Below, one piece after another: positions 37,601 to 48,179 of a stretch of 64,000 nt of DNA (the first letter of the stretch is position 1; each line of letters opens with the position of its first letter). Origin of the DNA: Sabethes cyaneus (lineage: Eukaryota > Arthropoda > Insecta > Diptera > Culicidae); the NCBI RefSeq assembly GCF_943734655.1, contig NC_071355.1, positions 238,524,027 to 238,588,026 on the forward strand. The letters run 5' to 3'. The position numbers and the translations under genes are program-made. Under the pieces are notes generated by a model. The model had not been told where the DNA came from and did no database searches. It worked only from the letters and a program-made list of their open reading frames with translations.

Positions 37601-38918
37601 GAACTGCAAGTTCAAGTGTAATTTTAAATGTACTTCGAAGTCTAATCTGAAGTCCAATTTTAATCAATTTCACGTCTATTCTCAGCTCCAATGTTAAGTT
37701 CAATATCAACTTTAATTTCAAAATTGAACTTCAAATAAGAACTTCTCTATTCTCTTTCACTTAACTTCATATTCTCTTTTAAGTCCGCGTTCATATCTTT
37801 CCTAATTTCAAATCTAATTCTAAGTAAGACTTCTAGTCCAAGTTGCTTCAATTTTAAGTCCAATTTCCAGTTTAATTTGAGATAAAGCTTCAAGTCTAAA
37901 TTGGTCCAAATTCAAGTTTAATTTAATGCCCTATCTCAGGCTCAATTTTAAGTACAATTTCAACTTTTGTTTCTAGTACAGTTTTAAGTCTTATTTCTAG
38001 TCCAATTTCAGCATTGATTTTAAATTTGATTACACTAAAAGGTTCGGTGTTTTCAACCTAATCGGCCGATATTTATGTGACAAGTATCAACAGATTCGCC
38101 ATCCTACGTTCACCCGATTTACCAGGTCAAAACATTCTTCTGAAAGGTCAGGTGTCTCACCTTTGGTTTATGTCTGGGCAAGCAAGGGGGCTTAAAACTA
38201 AACACGAAATTTAATTTGTAACTGGACTTGAATTGGGCTTGAAACTGGAATTGCTTTTACGCAAATAATTTACTTATCGCAAAAATAGTGGCAGATTAAA
38301 TTAAAAACTGCGGACCTCTTGGTTACAGAAATTATTATGTAGAGAAGGAAACATAAGGAAGAAAGTGGCGTTTATAATTGTTGAGCACCAAAAGTAATGT
38401 GTTGCCAAAAAACCGAAGCGGAATGAATTGTTTGTCGTATTCTCATTCCTATATAAATATGCTCTCATGTTAAATGTCAAACTCGGCGACGGCATGCCAT
38501 TTTCTACCGTGAAAGCTGAATGCCATCATTTTTTTTCGGAGAAAATTACAGTTAAAGAATATTATCTTTCCAGTTTAAAGCTAGCTTATGTAGCTTGCAA
38601 CATGGCACAAAACTATCTCTTCCAACCCCTGCTTAGGGACGGAAGCCAGCACCGATGCAAGTGTTCACATAACCTAACCAACTAGCAGGGAACTGGTGCA
38701 ACTCTCTAACAAACGGGCATTTCGCCCGCGCGCACGTAGCATTATCGAGAAGGTCACCGACGGTATTACGACGCGGCAGAACACGTATACGTAAATGCCA
38801 GCCCATTCCGTTTGCGTTTAAGTTGAGCCTGTCACAGTCGAGTCAGGCGTACATGTATGTAATACAAGACGTATAATGTTACTCCATCGTCTCTTTCTTT
38901 CTTTCTTTTTTTCCGCAG

Positions 38919-39202
38919 AAGAAAATGAAGAACTCTCCAGTACCGCGTCGCCAACGAAGGGCGAGGCGGAAAAGATCGGCGACAAGGCAGCGGAAATCAC
39001 CGAAGCGCTAGCGCACGAGATGGGCATTCCGACGTGGGGGCTGGTGTCCATCATCATCGTCGTCCTGCTGATCATCCTGGGCATCTGCGGCTTCTGCATT
39101 CGGCGCTTCTTCCGCAAGCGGCGCTCCAAAGACGGCAAGAAGGGCATGAAAGGCGTCGATTTGAAATCGGTACAATTATTAGGTTCAGCATACAAAGAAA
39201 AG
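38919..39202 (+). CDS. Syt1: Synaptotagmin 1, membrane-anchor exon
   Basis: Acceptor TTTTTCCGCAG ends at 38918; donor AAAG|GTATTC ends the exon at 39202. With the first exon it encodes residues 48-142. It contains an acidic/charged luminal stretch ending in ALAHEMGIPTWG, one hydrophobic helix (about residues 87-108, SIIIVVLLIILGICGFC), a basic stop-transfer segment (RRFFRKRRSKDGKK, with nearby cysteines that in synaptotagmins are palmitoylated) and the linker KGVDLKSVQLLGSAYKEK. The IPTWG..RRFxKKRR...VDxKSVQLLGSAYKEK pattern is diagnostic of insect Syt1 rather than other synaptotagmins. Syt1 is the synaptic-vesicle calcium sensor for fast release. The protein would be inserted with its N-terminus in the vesicle lumen and C2 domains in the cytosol. 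Confidence 0.95.
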
Positions 39203-39579
39203 GTATTCAGTAGAATCTCATTCATTAAATGTGTCAGTGTACAGGTGCATTGTAAATGTGCGTTCACTCAAAAAAAAAAAAATCAAAAAAAAAAAAATAA
39301 TCAAAAGCAAAAAGATATGTTGTATTTGTTGTAAAACCCTCTTTTAAAGCTGAACCAATCTAGATGCTATTTATTATTACGATATACATACTATTAGAGC
39401 ATACTATTGTTCTTTCGATGTTAGTAGATGTCCATGCCTGTTCCATAGCCGAGCGGGAGTTCGCAGGCCGGGCACCAGTGACTACATTTTGTTTCTTTTC
39501 CTCCATTTTCCGGCGGTGTGGCCGCGTGCGCTCGCCTGGAACACCACTTCGCACCAAACCCGTGCACTCGCGTTTTTAG
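39203..39579 (+). other. Syt1: Syt1 intron 2 (377 bp, phase 0)
   Basis: From GTATTC at 39203 to CGTTTTTAG ending at 39579. It contains an A-rich stretch (39270-39305). The many overlapping frames at 39360-39580 have no support as genes. Confidence 0.9.
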
Positions 39580-39678
39580 GTTCAACCGGACATGGAAGAA
39601 CTGACGGAGAATGCCGAAGAGAATGACGAAGGCGAGAGCAAACAGAGCGAGCAGAAGCTGGGCAAACTGCAGTATAAG
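39580..39678 (+). CDS. Syt1: Synaptotagmin 1, linker exon
   Basis: 99 bases, 33 codons, both borders phase 0 (acceptor TTTTTAG before 39580, donor AAG|GTACGT after 39678). It encodes VQPDMEELTENAEENDEGES followed by KQSEQKLGKLQYK, residues 143-175. The acidic linker and EQKLGxLxxK just before C2A match insect Syt1 closely. This linker connects the membrane anchor to the calcium-binding domains. Confidence 0.95.
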
Positions 39679-39757
39679 GTACGTACTGCTTTCGGTACCA
39701 TTAAATTCCAAACGACAATTGATATTTTAAACTTCCTCTATTTGGTTCGAATTTTAG

Positions 39758-39952
39758 CTTGAATACGATTTCAACGCGAATGCCTTGACCGTAACCGTAA
39801 TCCAGGCGGAGGAATTGCCAGCCCTGGACATGGGCGGCACCTCGGATCCCTACGTTAAAGTCTATCTACTGCCTGATAAGAAGAAAAAGTTCGAAACCAA
39901 AGTTCACAGGAAAACTCTCAGTCCGGTATTTAACGAATCGTTCACCTTCAAG
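39758..39952 (+). CDS. Syt1: Synaptotagmin 1, C2A domain exon 1
   Basis: 195 bases, 65 codons, both borders phase 0, following a 79-bp intron (39679-39757). Residues 176-240 make the first half of C2A: LEYDFNANALTVTVIQAEEL, then PALDMGGTSDPYVKVYLLPD with calcium ligands Asp199 and Asp205 (rat Asp172 and Asp178 equivalents), then the polybasic KKKKFETKVHRKTLSP that contacts PIP2 and SNAREs, and VFNESFTFK. The sequence is almost unchanged from other insects. The donor AAG|GTAATT follows. C2A binds phosphatidylserine membranes when calcium rises and helps trigger vesicle fusion. Confidence 0.97.
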
Positions 39953-41174
39953 GTAATTCCAGGAAGGACGGCGTTCATGTTGGAGTTGTGCAAATGTTAT
40001 CACTTAATACTGTACTTAGGAATCTCTATCTCGATTCGATGCCATTTCCTTGTTTTTCTGCGTTTCTATTCTTCCCGTGTGTAGTGTGTTGTTTGCAAGT
40101 TCAGTCTTTTCCGAGTTTTTCCGTTTTTCGACACCATTCAATTTCAATAATCCGCACATTTATTTGTTGATTGTACTTGCAAAATGCTTCCTTCATGAGA
40201 TTGCTACGTAGTTTGGAACTAATGACTGTTTTAAATGAGTTCTTCTGGTTTTACAGTTATGGAACTTTAAACAACAAATTTTGCTGATTATATATTCATT
40301 ATTATTTACTGGTTATGATACTTTATATTCATGAAACCTTCAAATGCTTACTATTTAGAGTAGAAAATAATTTCAGTTGGCAATCGAAATATACCTTTTT
40401 TCTTCTAATATGAACAAATGATGGGTTGTGCATTTTAAATATCTTTGATGTTTGCTATAAATCTTGAGGCACAATGGTTACAGAAACTTTGCATATAAAT
40501 GCTCAATACTACATGAAAAAGAACCATGCGACCCCTTTCTCTCTGGATACAATGGAGACGCCTCCATTATGAGCGCTCCGAAATTTGCAAAGCTAAAGTT
40601 CGTCGCTTTCAGACTCAAACAGTCACTCACTGTTTTCTTAATGGACTAATCATTCCAAGTGAAATAACGAACAAACTTTTTTCGAAGATATGTGTAAAGC
40701 ATTACCAATTTACAAATGCAGAAATTCTACTGTTGCAAACTCTGTTTTTCAATGGATCATTAAACATAATTTCTGTTTTTATGATCTAAAACTGTCGGGA
40801 ATTGATTTTATTTCAATCAGAAATGAGCTGATCCGATCTATTCAATCTAATTCGAAACCGGTATTTTGATCTCATATCGAAAAAACCTTTTCATCATTGT
40901 ATTTTATTGTCAAACATGAACATTACTGAAAAGCAGAGTGCCAAGAAAATTTGCAAGTTGTACAGAACGTTGGACCACTGCGACCAGCATTTAGAACCTA
41001 TTCTGGTGGAGAACGTTAGCTAATTAAAGAATAATTTATAGCTGACAGTACACATGTTAGTTGATTAAGACAATTTTACTTCAAATCAGTCTGTCACTAT
41101 AAAAAGTGATTTAAACTGTTTTTGTGCAAATTGAAAAAATACAATCAGTGTTGTATTGAAATGATAACCCATTA

Positions 41175-41645
41175 GGCCATTGCAAATTATTCTTAAAGTT
41201 TTTGTCCCCCCGCTCTTCAAAATTGGCTCTAAAAATCGGGGGGCAAAAAAAATTTGTTAAACGCGAGTAAAATTTTTTTGTATGAAATCTATTATTTGTG
41301 GGTTTTACAGCCTAAAGAACTCGAAAAAAAAGTTTACGGAGTGATAACGCTTCTAGCACGAAACAAAAGTTGAAGTACAAATAATGTAATTTACGAAAAT
41401 CGGCAAAAAATGTTTTTTTCGATTTTGATTTTAGAAGGTTTTTGCATGGAAAATATAAACTTATGTATGAAAAGCAAGAATTGATTCGGGTTTTACGATT
41501 AAATTTCAAGTAAAAATTTCTACAGATCTTAATTTTTTTTCGTGATTAAAAAAATCTTTGTTTTTTTTTGGCACCCCCCCCCCCCCTACCTTCAGTTGCC
41601 CAGCATCCGAAGGACAAGAAAGGGACAAAAATATTTGTAATGGCC
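41175..41645. mobile_element. PIF/Harbinger-like MITE (471 bp), copy 2, reverse orientation
   Basis: Inverted relative of 32402-32883. It is flanked by TTA on both sides (41172-41174 and 41646-41648). The left end, GGCCATTGCAAATTATTC, corresponds to the reverse complement of copy 1's right end, and the right end, AAATATTTGTAATGGCC, to copy 1's left end. Both copies carry C/G homopolymer runs next to GTTTTTGTCCC. The interior is similar but diverged. Confidence 0.8.
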
Positions 41646-41854
41646 TTATTATTTTTTCTGCTTAAGGACAAGGTCGTCAGAGTTTATTTATGGCAGTTAG
41701 TATGGCACCGAATATCACCCTTCCCTTCCTTTCTTCAGTGTATCAACATGCTCCCATAGACTCGGGAAACCATCACAAAAAAAAATAAAATTAGTTCAAC
41801 TAACCTGCTAGCCGTAATCAGATCTTGCAACTTGAAGCACTAAACATTGCATTC

Positions 41855-42492
41855 TATCCTTCTTTCCACGAGCGATAATGGTGGATATTGAGCACAAGTG
41901 GGCACAATCTTTTGACATTCATTGCAGGAGCGTCGAGTTCGCCCTGACAGAGTTACCATGGAAACATCCATGGTTGTTTGTTGTTCGAGTGTAAAAATGT
42001 AAACATTGTTTAATTTTGCAGATCAGCTGAATTGGAACATAACTAAACGGATTCAAACTTTTAAAGTGGTTTGCGGTCATAATTTGCTGAAGGTACTGGC
42101 TCAGAATACTTTTTCACAATCGTGCGAATTAAACATTCGAAACATTACACATTAACGCAAACATTAACTTCATGTTGGTCGAGCCGTTGTCAAGTTTGCT
42201 CTCGAACAGTGTCTCGACTTGATAAGAAAATTTCCGTTGCGTACTTTGACATTCTCCCTGAAGTTTGCGAAAACTGCGAAGCCACAATCCATAAAACTTC
42301 TTGTCCGTTCAATTATGTTCCTCTTAGCTGATCTGCAAAATTGAACAATGTTTACAATCGAACAACAAACAATCATGAATGTATCCATAGTAATTCCGTC
42401 AGGGCGAACTCGACGCTCCTCCAATGAATGTCAAAAGATTGTGCCCACTTGTGCTCAATATCCGCCATTATCGCTCGTGGAAAGCTGGATAG
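41855..42492. mobile_element. Fold-back element with ~190-bp inverted arms
   Basis: The left arm (about 41855-42048) starts TATCC..CTTTCCACGAGCGATAAT and contains GAGCACAAGTGGGCACAATC, GAGTTCGCCCTGACAG and CAGATCAGCTGAATTG. The right arm (about 42305-42492) is its reverse complement at about 85-90% identity by eye (GATTGTGCCCACTTGTGCTC, CAGGGCGAACTCGACGCTCC). The spacer is about 260 bp. A solitary arm lies at 49115-49310. A weaker match starts the left flank of the large palindrome (31458-31480, TTTCCACAAGCGAGAATGG). No transposase. Confidence 0.8.
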
Positions 42493-42607
42493 GCTGTATT
42501 ACTTTTTGGGGCATAATCTACACTAAATACTGAGATTTCTGCCCAATTATAATTCATCACTATATTTTCACTTTTTCGCCATCGATTTTTCTTTAATTTT
42601 TTTCGGC

Positions 42608-43100
42608 CGTTCCATTCATCACACCACTTGCGAAACTTAACTTGAGGCACAGAAAACTTTAATTTACCACCCGAACAGTTATTTAGTAAGATATTATCAT
42701 GATTTTTTCCAAACCGTTCACTTGAATTGACAAGATGAAACTTCACTTCGTTTCGATTGCAATTGCGAATCCACGACCGTCGTTGTTGATACGTTACCAA
42801 GGAAACGGGAATGATGCCACATTTACGTTGAGCGTGAAATTCGTCAATAATGATCACTATTAAATTAACGTTAAATTAACGTCGTTAAGTGTTGAAAATA
42901 TACTTATAAAATTCTCAGATAATAAAATTCACCGTAAACAACATTTTATGTGATAGAATTACTGTCGGATATCGTTCAACAGCAAAAATAGATACGCGAT
43001 TCTACGTTTCGTAATTGTTCATAACAGATTATTACCTACTACTAGCAACCTAGCATAAACAAAACGATAGTGGAAACAAGTACTGAAATCAGTAAAAAAG
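42608..43100. repeat. Dispersed repeat family A, copy 2
   Basis: Second copy of the 2567-3055 repeat (GTTCCATTCATCACACC through CCTACTACTAGCAACC), same orientation. It lies about 115 bp after the fold-back element, whereas copy 1 has no such neighbour. Confidence 0.7.
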
Positions 43101-43548
43101 CAGCTGGCCTCTGACGACCTTAACCAAAAGTTACACGTTCAGTGACAAATATTTTATGTTTTGAGCAAGTTTCCATTCGTCAACTAGTATGTAGTTTTAT
43201 TATTTTGTACCTAAAGTTTTACGTAGAAATCTCCAAATTAAGATGTTGCCGCCAATTTCCAGAAAATGTGTGATGGTGAATTATTAGTTTGAACCTTAGT
43301 AAAATTACAAACTCTAAGAAATTGATAAAATGTTATGCCCACGTTCGTGGCCATAGGTAAAGACCTTCATACTTTTTATGATGATGATGATAGTTTTATT
43401 AAGGACCTTTTAACATAGAGTCATTCGGGTCCATCATACTTTTAAAGCAAATATACAAATTTTCCTCAGAGTAAAGCAGAAAACAATTCCCCCTATTGCT
43501 TAGCCTGATAAAAGAAAGCGGATAGCATTTAACTATTCGCCATCATTA

Positions 43549-43705
43549 CAAACCATTTTGCCGAATACCATTTTGCGGAACACCAATTCTCGGTTGACCA
43601 TAACGCGGAATATAGATTATCGCAGAATACCATTTCGCGAAAAGCCTTACGCGGGATGTACCATTTCACGGAAAATCTTTTCGTAGAAAGTACCATTTCC
43701 CAGGG
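43549..43705. repeat. Degenerate short tandem repeat (TACCATTTYGCGGAA unit)
   Basis: Imperfect repeats of about 20-25 bp: CCATTTTGCCGAA, CCATTTTGCGGAACACC, CCATAACGCGGAATA, CCATTTCGCGAAAAG, TGTACCATTTCACGGAAAA and GTACCATTTCCCAG. At least six diverged copies. It yields artificial 'REMVFC/SAKWYSAKW' repeats on the minus strand. Satellite-like; function unknown. Confidence 0.65.
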
Positions 43706-43859
43706 GTGACCCAACTGAAGAAAAGTAATAGAGGTCAGTAGATCTAGGAAAATAAATAAACCTAGATAGAGGTTATCTCTATGAGGGGCTGCCCCTCCTG
43801 TATAGGAGCTCCCCCTGTATAGGAGCCCCCCATCATAGAAAACATTCATGCCTCCAAAA

Positions 43860-44400
43860 ATACCCGCATACCAAATTTGGTTCCATTTGATTAATTAGTT
43901 CTCGAGTTATAAGGAAATTTGAATTTCATTTGTATAGGAGCCCCCCCCCCTCCAAAAGTGGGGAGGGGTCCTAATTCAACAAAGAAAAAATTTTTGCCTT
44001 CAAAAACCTTCACATGCCAAATTTGGTTCCATTTGCTTGATTAGGTCTCGAGTTATGAGGAAATTTGTATTTCATTTCTATGGAAGATTCCCCTCTTAAA
44101 GGGGAGAGGGGTCATAATTCCCCTCCTAAAGAGGGGAGACCATAGAAAAAAAATTTGCGTATAAAAACACACATATGCTAAATTTGGTTCCATTTGCTTG
44201 TTTAGTTCTCGAGTTATGCAGAAATTTGTATTTCATTTGTATAGGAGCCCCCCTCTTAGTGGGGGGAGGGGCCTCTAACCATCATAAGAACCTTCCCTGG
44301 CCCCAAAGACCCCTATATGCAATTTTCACGCCGACCGGTTCAGTAGTTTTCGATTCTATAAGGAACATACGGGCAGACAGAAATCCATTTTATAGGTATA
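43860..44400. repeat. Transposon 3' region with three ~160-bp tandem units
   Basis: Three units each contain AATTTGGTTCCATTTG, CTCGAGTTATR, GAAATTTGTATTTCAT and a C-rich/G-rich block (GGAGCCCCCC...TGGGGAGGGG): first at 43870-43975, second at 44020-44115, third at 44180-44275. The end reads CGGTTCAGTAGTTTTCGATT, GGGCAGACAGAAATCC and TATAGGTATAGATT. Each C/G block can form a hairpin. This resembles the internally repeated 3' part of abundant mosquito elements of uncertain class (LINE or Helitron). Confidence 0.6.
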
Positions 44401-44709
44401 GATTAAAACAGATTTATTGCTGCTATTATGAGGAATACTAAAGTTCAACACAAAAATCATTTTTTTTATGTGAGGCCATATTGCCATATTTTAGTATTTT
44501 GTTTTAGCTCGCAAACATAAATTCATAAAAGCAAAGTTTTTTGCAGACAGAATTTTATTATCAATCGGTTTTCCTGTCACAGGAAGCAACTAAAATGATT
44601 TTGCTAGAAATTGAGATTGACTAGCTGAATATATTTGCTTTGTTAAAACAAACAGTTCTCGAAAATTGCAAAATTTCGATGGCGAGTTGGTTTTTTCTAT
44701 CTATTATTT

Positions 44710-44785
44710 CAATATGCACGATAAAATTTAATGCGCATATGCTGCAAACCAACGGAGACTTCTGAAAGTTTATTATTATAACATT
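44710..44785. repeat. Short repeat shared with 28798-28870
   Basis: CAATATGCACGATAAAATTT through ATATGCTGCA in the same orientation as the earlier copy. Nothing else aligns between the sites. Confidence 0.5.
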
Positions 44786-45104
44786 GATCACAATCAATCA
44801 ACCGAATTCAAGAGCAACTTTGCACATTACGCCGCAACGTAACTAGCTTGAAGATGAACAGATGAATTTTTGTCTAGAATCACTTCCTCCTTTCCAGTTA
44901 ATTCGCTTGGTCGTTCACCTATGCTAAGTTTAGTTCCAACCACAACGTAATTCAACTCGATACAATGGTGAATAATTGCGAAACATTTCCGGGTTGGTTT
45001 CTTAATACCAATCATGAAATAAATTAACCAAGTTGGGCAGTTCCAGAAGTCCTGGATTCGCCGGATTATATTTTGCTATGGTCTATTCTATTCTATAGTA
45101 TTCT

Positions 45105-45200
45105 ATCGCGATTGAAGATTATCGTTGTATCATTTACAAATACTGAGAATAGCAGTGGGCCTAGCTTAGTGTGGAGTCCACGCACATTCTGGTAGAATAT
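45105..45200 (-). pseudogene. Tiny LINE reverse transcriptase fragment
   Basis: Minus-strand reading gives HTKLGPLLFSVFVNDTTIIF, which fits the RT segment usually following the VPQGS motif (LGPLLFxxFxND). About 30 codons survive and the flanks are not LINE-like. Confidence 0.45.
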
Positions 45201-46387
45201 GCGCGGTCCCGGTCAGTTTTTATGCTCAAACGAGCCGTGAGGTGTATAGATTGAACAGCGAGTATGACATGGAATATAAACATATAAACTTTAAAACTGA
45301 TGAGAGAAATGGGTATTTTTGAAAATTATCGTACAGGCTTGAATAAATACCAGTTGGAAAAAGCTTTGCACAAAATTTTGCACTGAAAACTCCTAAGAAA
45401 AGTCGGGAAAAGAACTAAAAATATTCGTTTAATATTAAAAAAATATGGAAGTATCTTTTGTCTGCACAACAGAAAAAAACGAAAAATTCCAATATATTGA
45501 ATACACCTGAGGAACAGGTGCTCGAGTTAGCACCTCCTAGCTTAGCTGCTTCAGTAGTATGTACATTGTGATATCTAGCGGTTCACCATCTAACACCAAC
45601 TGACTCACTCATCCCATTTACGCAGGAAGCTGTCAACCGACACTCTCTATGCCAGTTATACGGTACCGGCAACTGCCCATGCCCAAATAATGGGTCATTA
45701 ACACACATTATACATTCAAGACAAATCCTATAATATGCTATAAATACCAGGATGCCACATCCTCCCCCTGCATAAATTGAACAATTCAATATATTATATT
45801 ATATCAGGTCTATTATAGCTTATTTACATTGTTGGTGAACTCTTCATGTTATTCTTGTTTGTTATATTGAAATTCGCTAACTCTTATACATAGAGCTTGC
45901 CTATAGAAAAATCGCTTACTTTTGTAATGTGACGACCATAACTTGTCATTTATATTTTACGTCTCTGAACCATGCCTTCCATACGTCAATGGTCATATTC
46001 TACCTATCCAACGTTTTAATGTTTTCATTACATTGGTTTAAACTCATCTCAACCCTATCTTCATAGATGTTGGCTTTGTGCTTATCTCGACTTAACCCTC
46101 ACAAATGTTTGCAAAGGGCTTTTCTCAACTCAATCTCAACACACGTTGGCCATGCCCCTCACGTCGGTTCAACTTTCATATATGTTCAAATCTATCAAAT
46201 GGTAATTTGTACTACCATGTATAACTTTATTCCCAAATGGAATACGGCCAGCTTCGTTCGTTGCTGCAAATGCAACCATCCACCCCTTTCCAGGCAAAGC
46301 GTTCGAAGTTAAAAAAAACGAGACTATTCTGCCGATAATGCTGCCAGTAAATACTTAAAACAACCATGCCAGGATGCCACATACATC

Positions 46388-46595
46388 CCAGTTGGCCTCG
46401 AGGTATGATGCTGGCCTATAATAAGCCAGTCGTCGTATGTTCGAATCCCGGCTGGGAGTTAGAGTCAATAGGATCGTAGCAACTGGCCCTGCAATTGTTC
46501 TGTACTCTAACAGCTGGCTGCGAAGTTCGTCGTATAAAAACAAAAGGTCAAGTTTCGATAACGGAATGCAGCACCAGGGCTTAGCTTTTTACGAA
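46388..46595 (+). repeat. tRNA-derived SINE, copy 1
   Basis: Contains an RNA polymerase III B box, TGTTCGAATCCCGG (46438-46451), about 40 bp after a weak A-box-like TTGGCCTCGAGGTA (46392-46405). The same 190 bp recurs at 59865-60060: GATGCTGGCC, AAGCCAG, GTATGTTCGAATC, GACTGGGAG-type sequence, TAGGATCG, TGTTCTG and GGTCAAGTT. It belongs to a tRNA-related SINE group of the kind described in Aedes; named family not assigned. Confidence 0.7.
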
Positions 46596-46794
46596 GATAT
46601 CACATACATGAAGTATTTCCAGGTGTGGCCATTGATCGTCATCGTTTGACCTACATCTACGAGGAGGCGTTAGGTAGGGACTTGAGAGAGCCAGAGCTAT
46701 ATTTGGTGCTCCTTGCAAATAATAGTCCCTATTTACCCTAATTAAAACCAGTTCAGTGGTTTAAAAGATATGAACCTTAAACTTTGTTAAACTG

Positions 46795-47560
46795 TTGATT
46801 TTTTGGCCTCCCCACCTGAGAACGCGGCCTTCTGTGCCCCAAATAAATATATACAAACTAGCTGACTGTCCGACCTTACTCGGGAATGAAACAAACCCCT
46901 TTTTCTTCATTTCAATGTATCTACCTTATCAGCTCCCCCTGTTGGCTTACAGCCACATGGAAATTTATCTTCTTTTCGGTAATCCCTATAAGACGACTCA
47001 AAGCCACTCTATCCCTTGCTTTCACAAAATCCTCTCTTGTCATCCAAACTGCTATCTGCTATTTGCGCTGATTCTTTTATGCCAAAGAACCTGTGTTCCA
47101 AGTTTGATGAAGAACAATCCAGGCGTTCTAGAGTTCTGCACTCAAAATATTCTATACATAACTAACGGTAAATTTCCATGTGAAAATCCATATGATTGTC
47201 ATGTGCCACATATAAACACAATCCGCCCAGAAGTATACATAAAAAATTATACGCATAAGAATAGTAAGTGCAAATTTTTCGCGGACACAAAAACAAAAAC
47301 TGTTTGGCACATTGAAAAAATCTATGTGTTGGACACATAGAAACTATACGAAAAGTTTTCTCAGTGTAGGGAAACATAGAATCGTACTAACATTGCTTGT
47401 CCTCCCCCGCACTGTTGGGTCTCTCCCAGTGAGCTCCCCTTTCTGTCACGTAGCCAGTCATGCTTCTGATTGCTCTCTGAAAATCCCTATAATGGAAAAG
47501 AAACAAAGCCTTTTTTTTCCTGTGTGGACTCATCACTGCGACCAGTATAGTTGATCTATT
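46795..47560. other. Repeat-like intronic sequence of unknown type
   Basis: It begins with AACTAGCTGACTGTCCGACC and TACTCGGGAATGAAAC, phrasing seen at transposon ends in insects. It includes a segment (47150-47380) ending GAAAAGTTTTCTCAGTGTAGG. A 181-codon open frame crosses the whole stretch, but its sequence shows no domain and it spans the junction between different repeat-like blocks. I do not call it a gene. Confidence 0.35.
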
Positions 47561-47879
47561 GTGATATCGCCCGGGTGTTTGCTGTATGACCTGCACTGCA
47601 TTTCTTTTTGCTATAATCGCTATTGAATGAGCGATATGCTTATTAAATTTTATGCGTGCTTGTATGTATTGGGGTTTACCCTTCCTTTAAAGCTTGATCT
47701 ACTTTACCCACCTTTTCCTCACTGCCAGTATTATCCCATACTATAGCCGTCCGAGGACTCATTCGTTCCTCTGACCAGTACACTTAACTATAGGAGGGAC
47801 TTTTGCACTGTCAAGAGTGGATAAATTTAGAATTCAGCATGAAGGAAAAGTAAATGAGGTGGGGAGCTTGAGAATAAAC

Positions 47880-47995
47880 CCATGCTAAAGTCACTTGACA
47901 ACGAATGGCTTGATTCTACTAAGATTCGAACCCACGACCAGTCCCTTGTCAAAGCAGACTCGGTAATCTTGTGGCTACGGAGCCCCCCCAGACAA
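47880..47995 (-). repeat. tRNA-like SINE head (minus strand)
   Basis: The minus strand carries GTGGGTTCGAATCTTAG (B box, near 47918-47934). About 40 bases upstream is TCCGTAGCCACAAGATTACC, a plausible A box. Spacing and B box suit a Pol III-transcribed SINE. It is different from the SINE at 46388. Confidence 0.5.
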
Positions 47996-48179
47996 AGCCT
48001 TTTTTCCATATATCCCTCCTCGGTGGACACTCCCTCCTTATCCCCCCCGCCCCCCGCCTAATTCACCTTCAGGTATCAGCATCTGTGGCTCGAGCGCCAC
48101 ATCATTTACCTAATGAAGACAAGAAGGAAAACAGGAGGAATAGGAAGGGATGGATAAAGAATTTGGACAAACACACGTG

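Larger units (their letters stand above)
31526..38170. repeat. Giant imperfect inverted repeat (about 6.6 kb)
   Basis: The left outer end reads CACCCGACCTTTCGGAAGAA, TTTTGACCTGGTAAAT, AGGATGGCGAATCT and CGATTAGGTTGAAAAC. The right end carries the reverse complements in reverse order (GTTTTCAACCTAATCGGCCG at about 38051, AGATTCGCCATCCT, ATTTACCAGGTCAAAACATT, TTCTGAAAGGTCAGGTG). Inside come a TTGGACTTGAAATT-type array (31640-32210 left, 37607-38040 right), then a T-rich tract (32230-34090) facing an A/G-rich tract (34990-36400), then near-identical inner arms 34193-34295 and 34757-34859. Two later insertions break it: a MITE at 32402-32883 in the left arm and about 1.15 kb (36441-37600) in the right. 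It looks like a fold-back element with very long simple-sequence arms. Confidence 0.8.

Noticed and set aside
46795..47340. 181-codon open frame
   Set aside because: No domain, signal or compositional sign of coding, and it crosses repeat-like blocks within the Syt1 intron.
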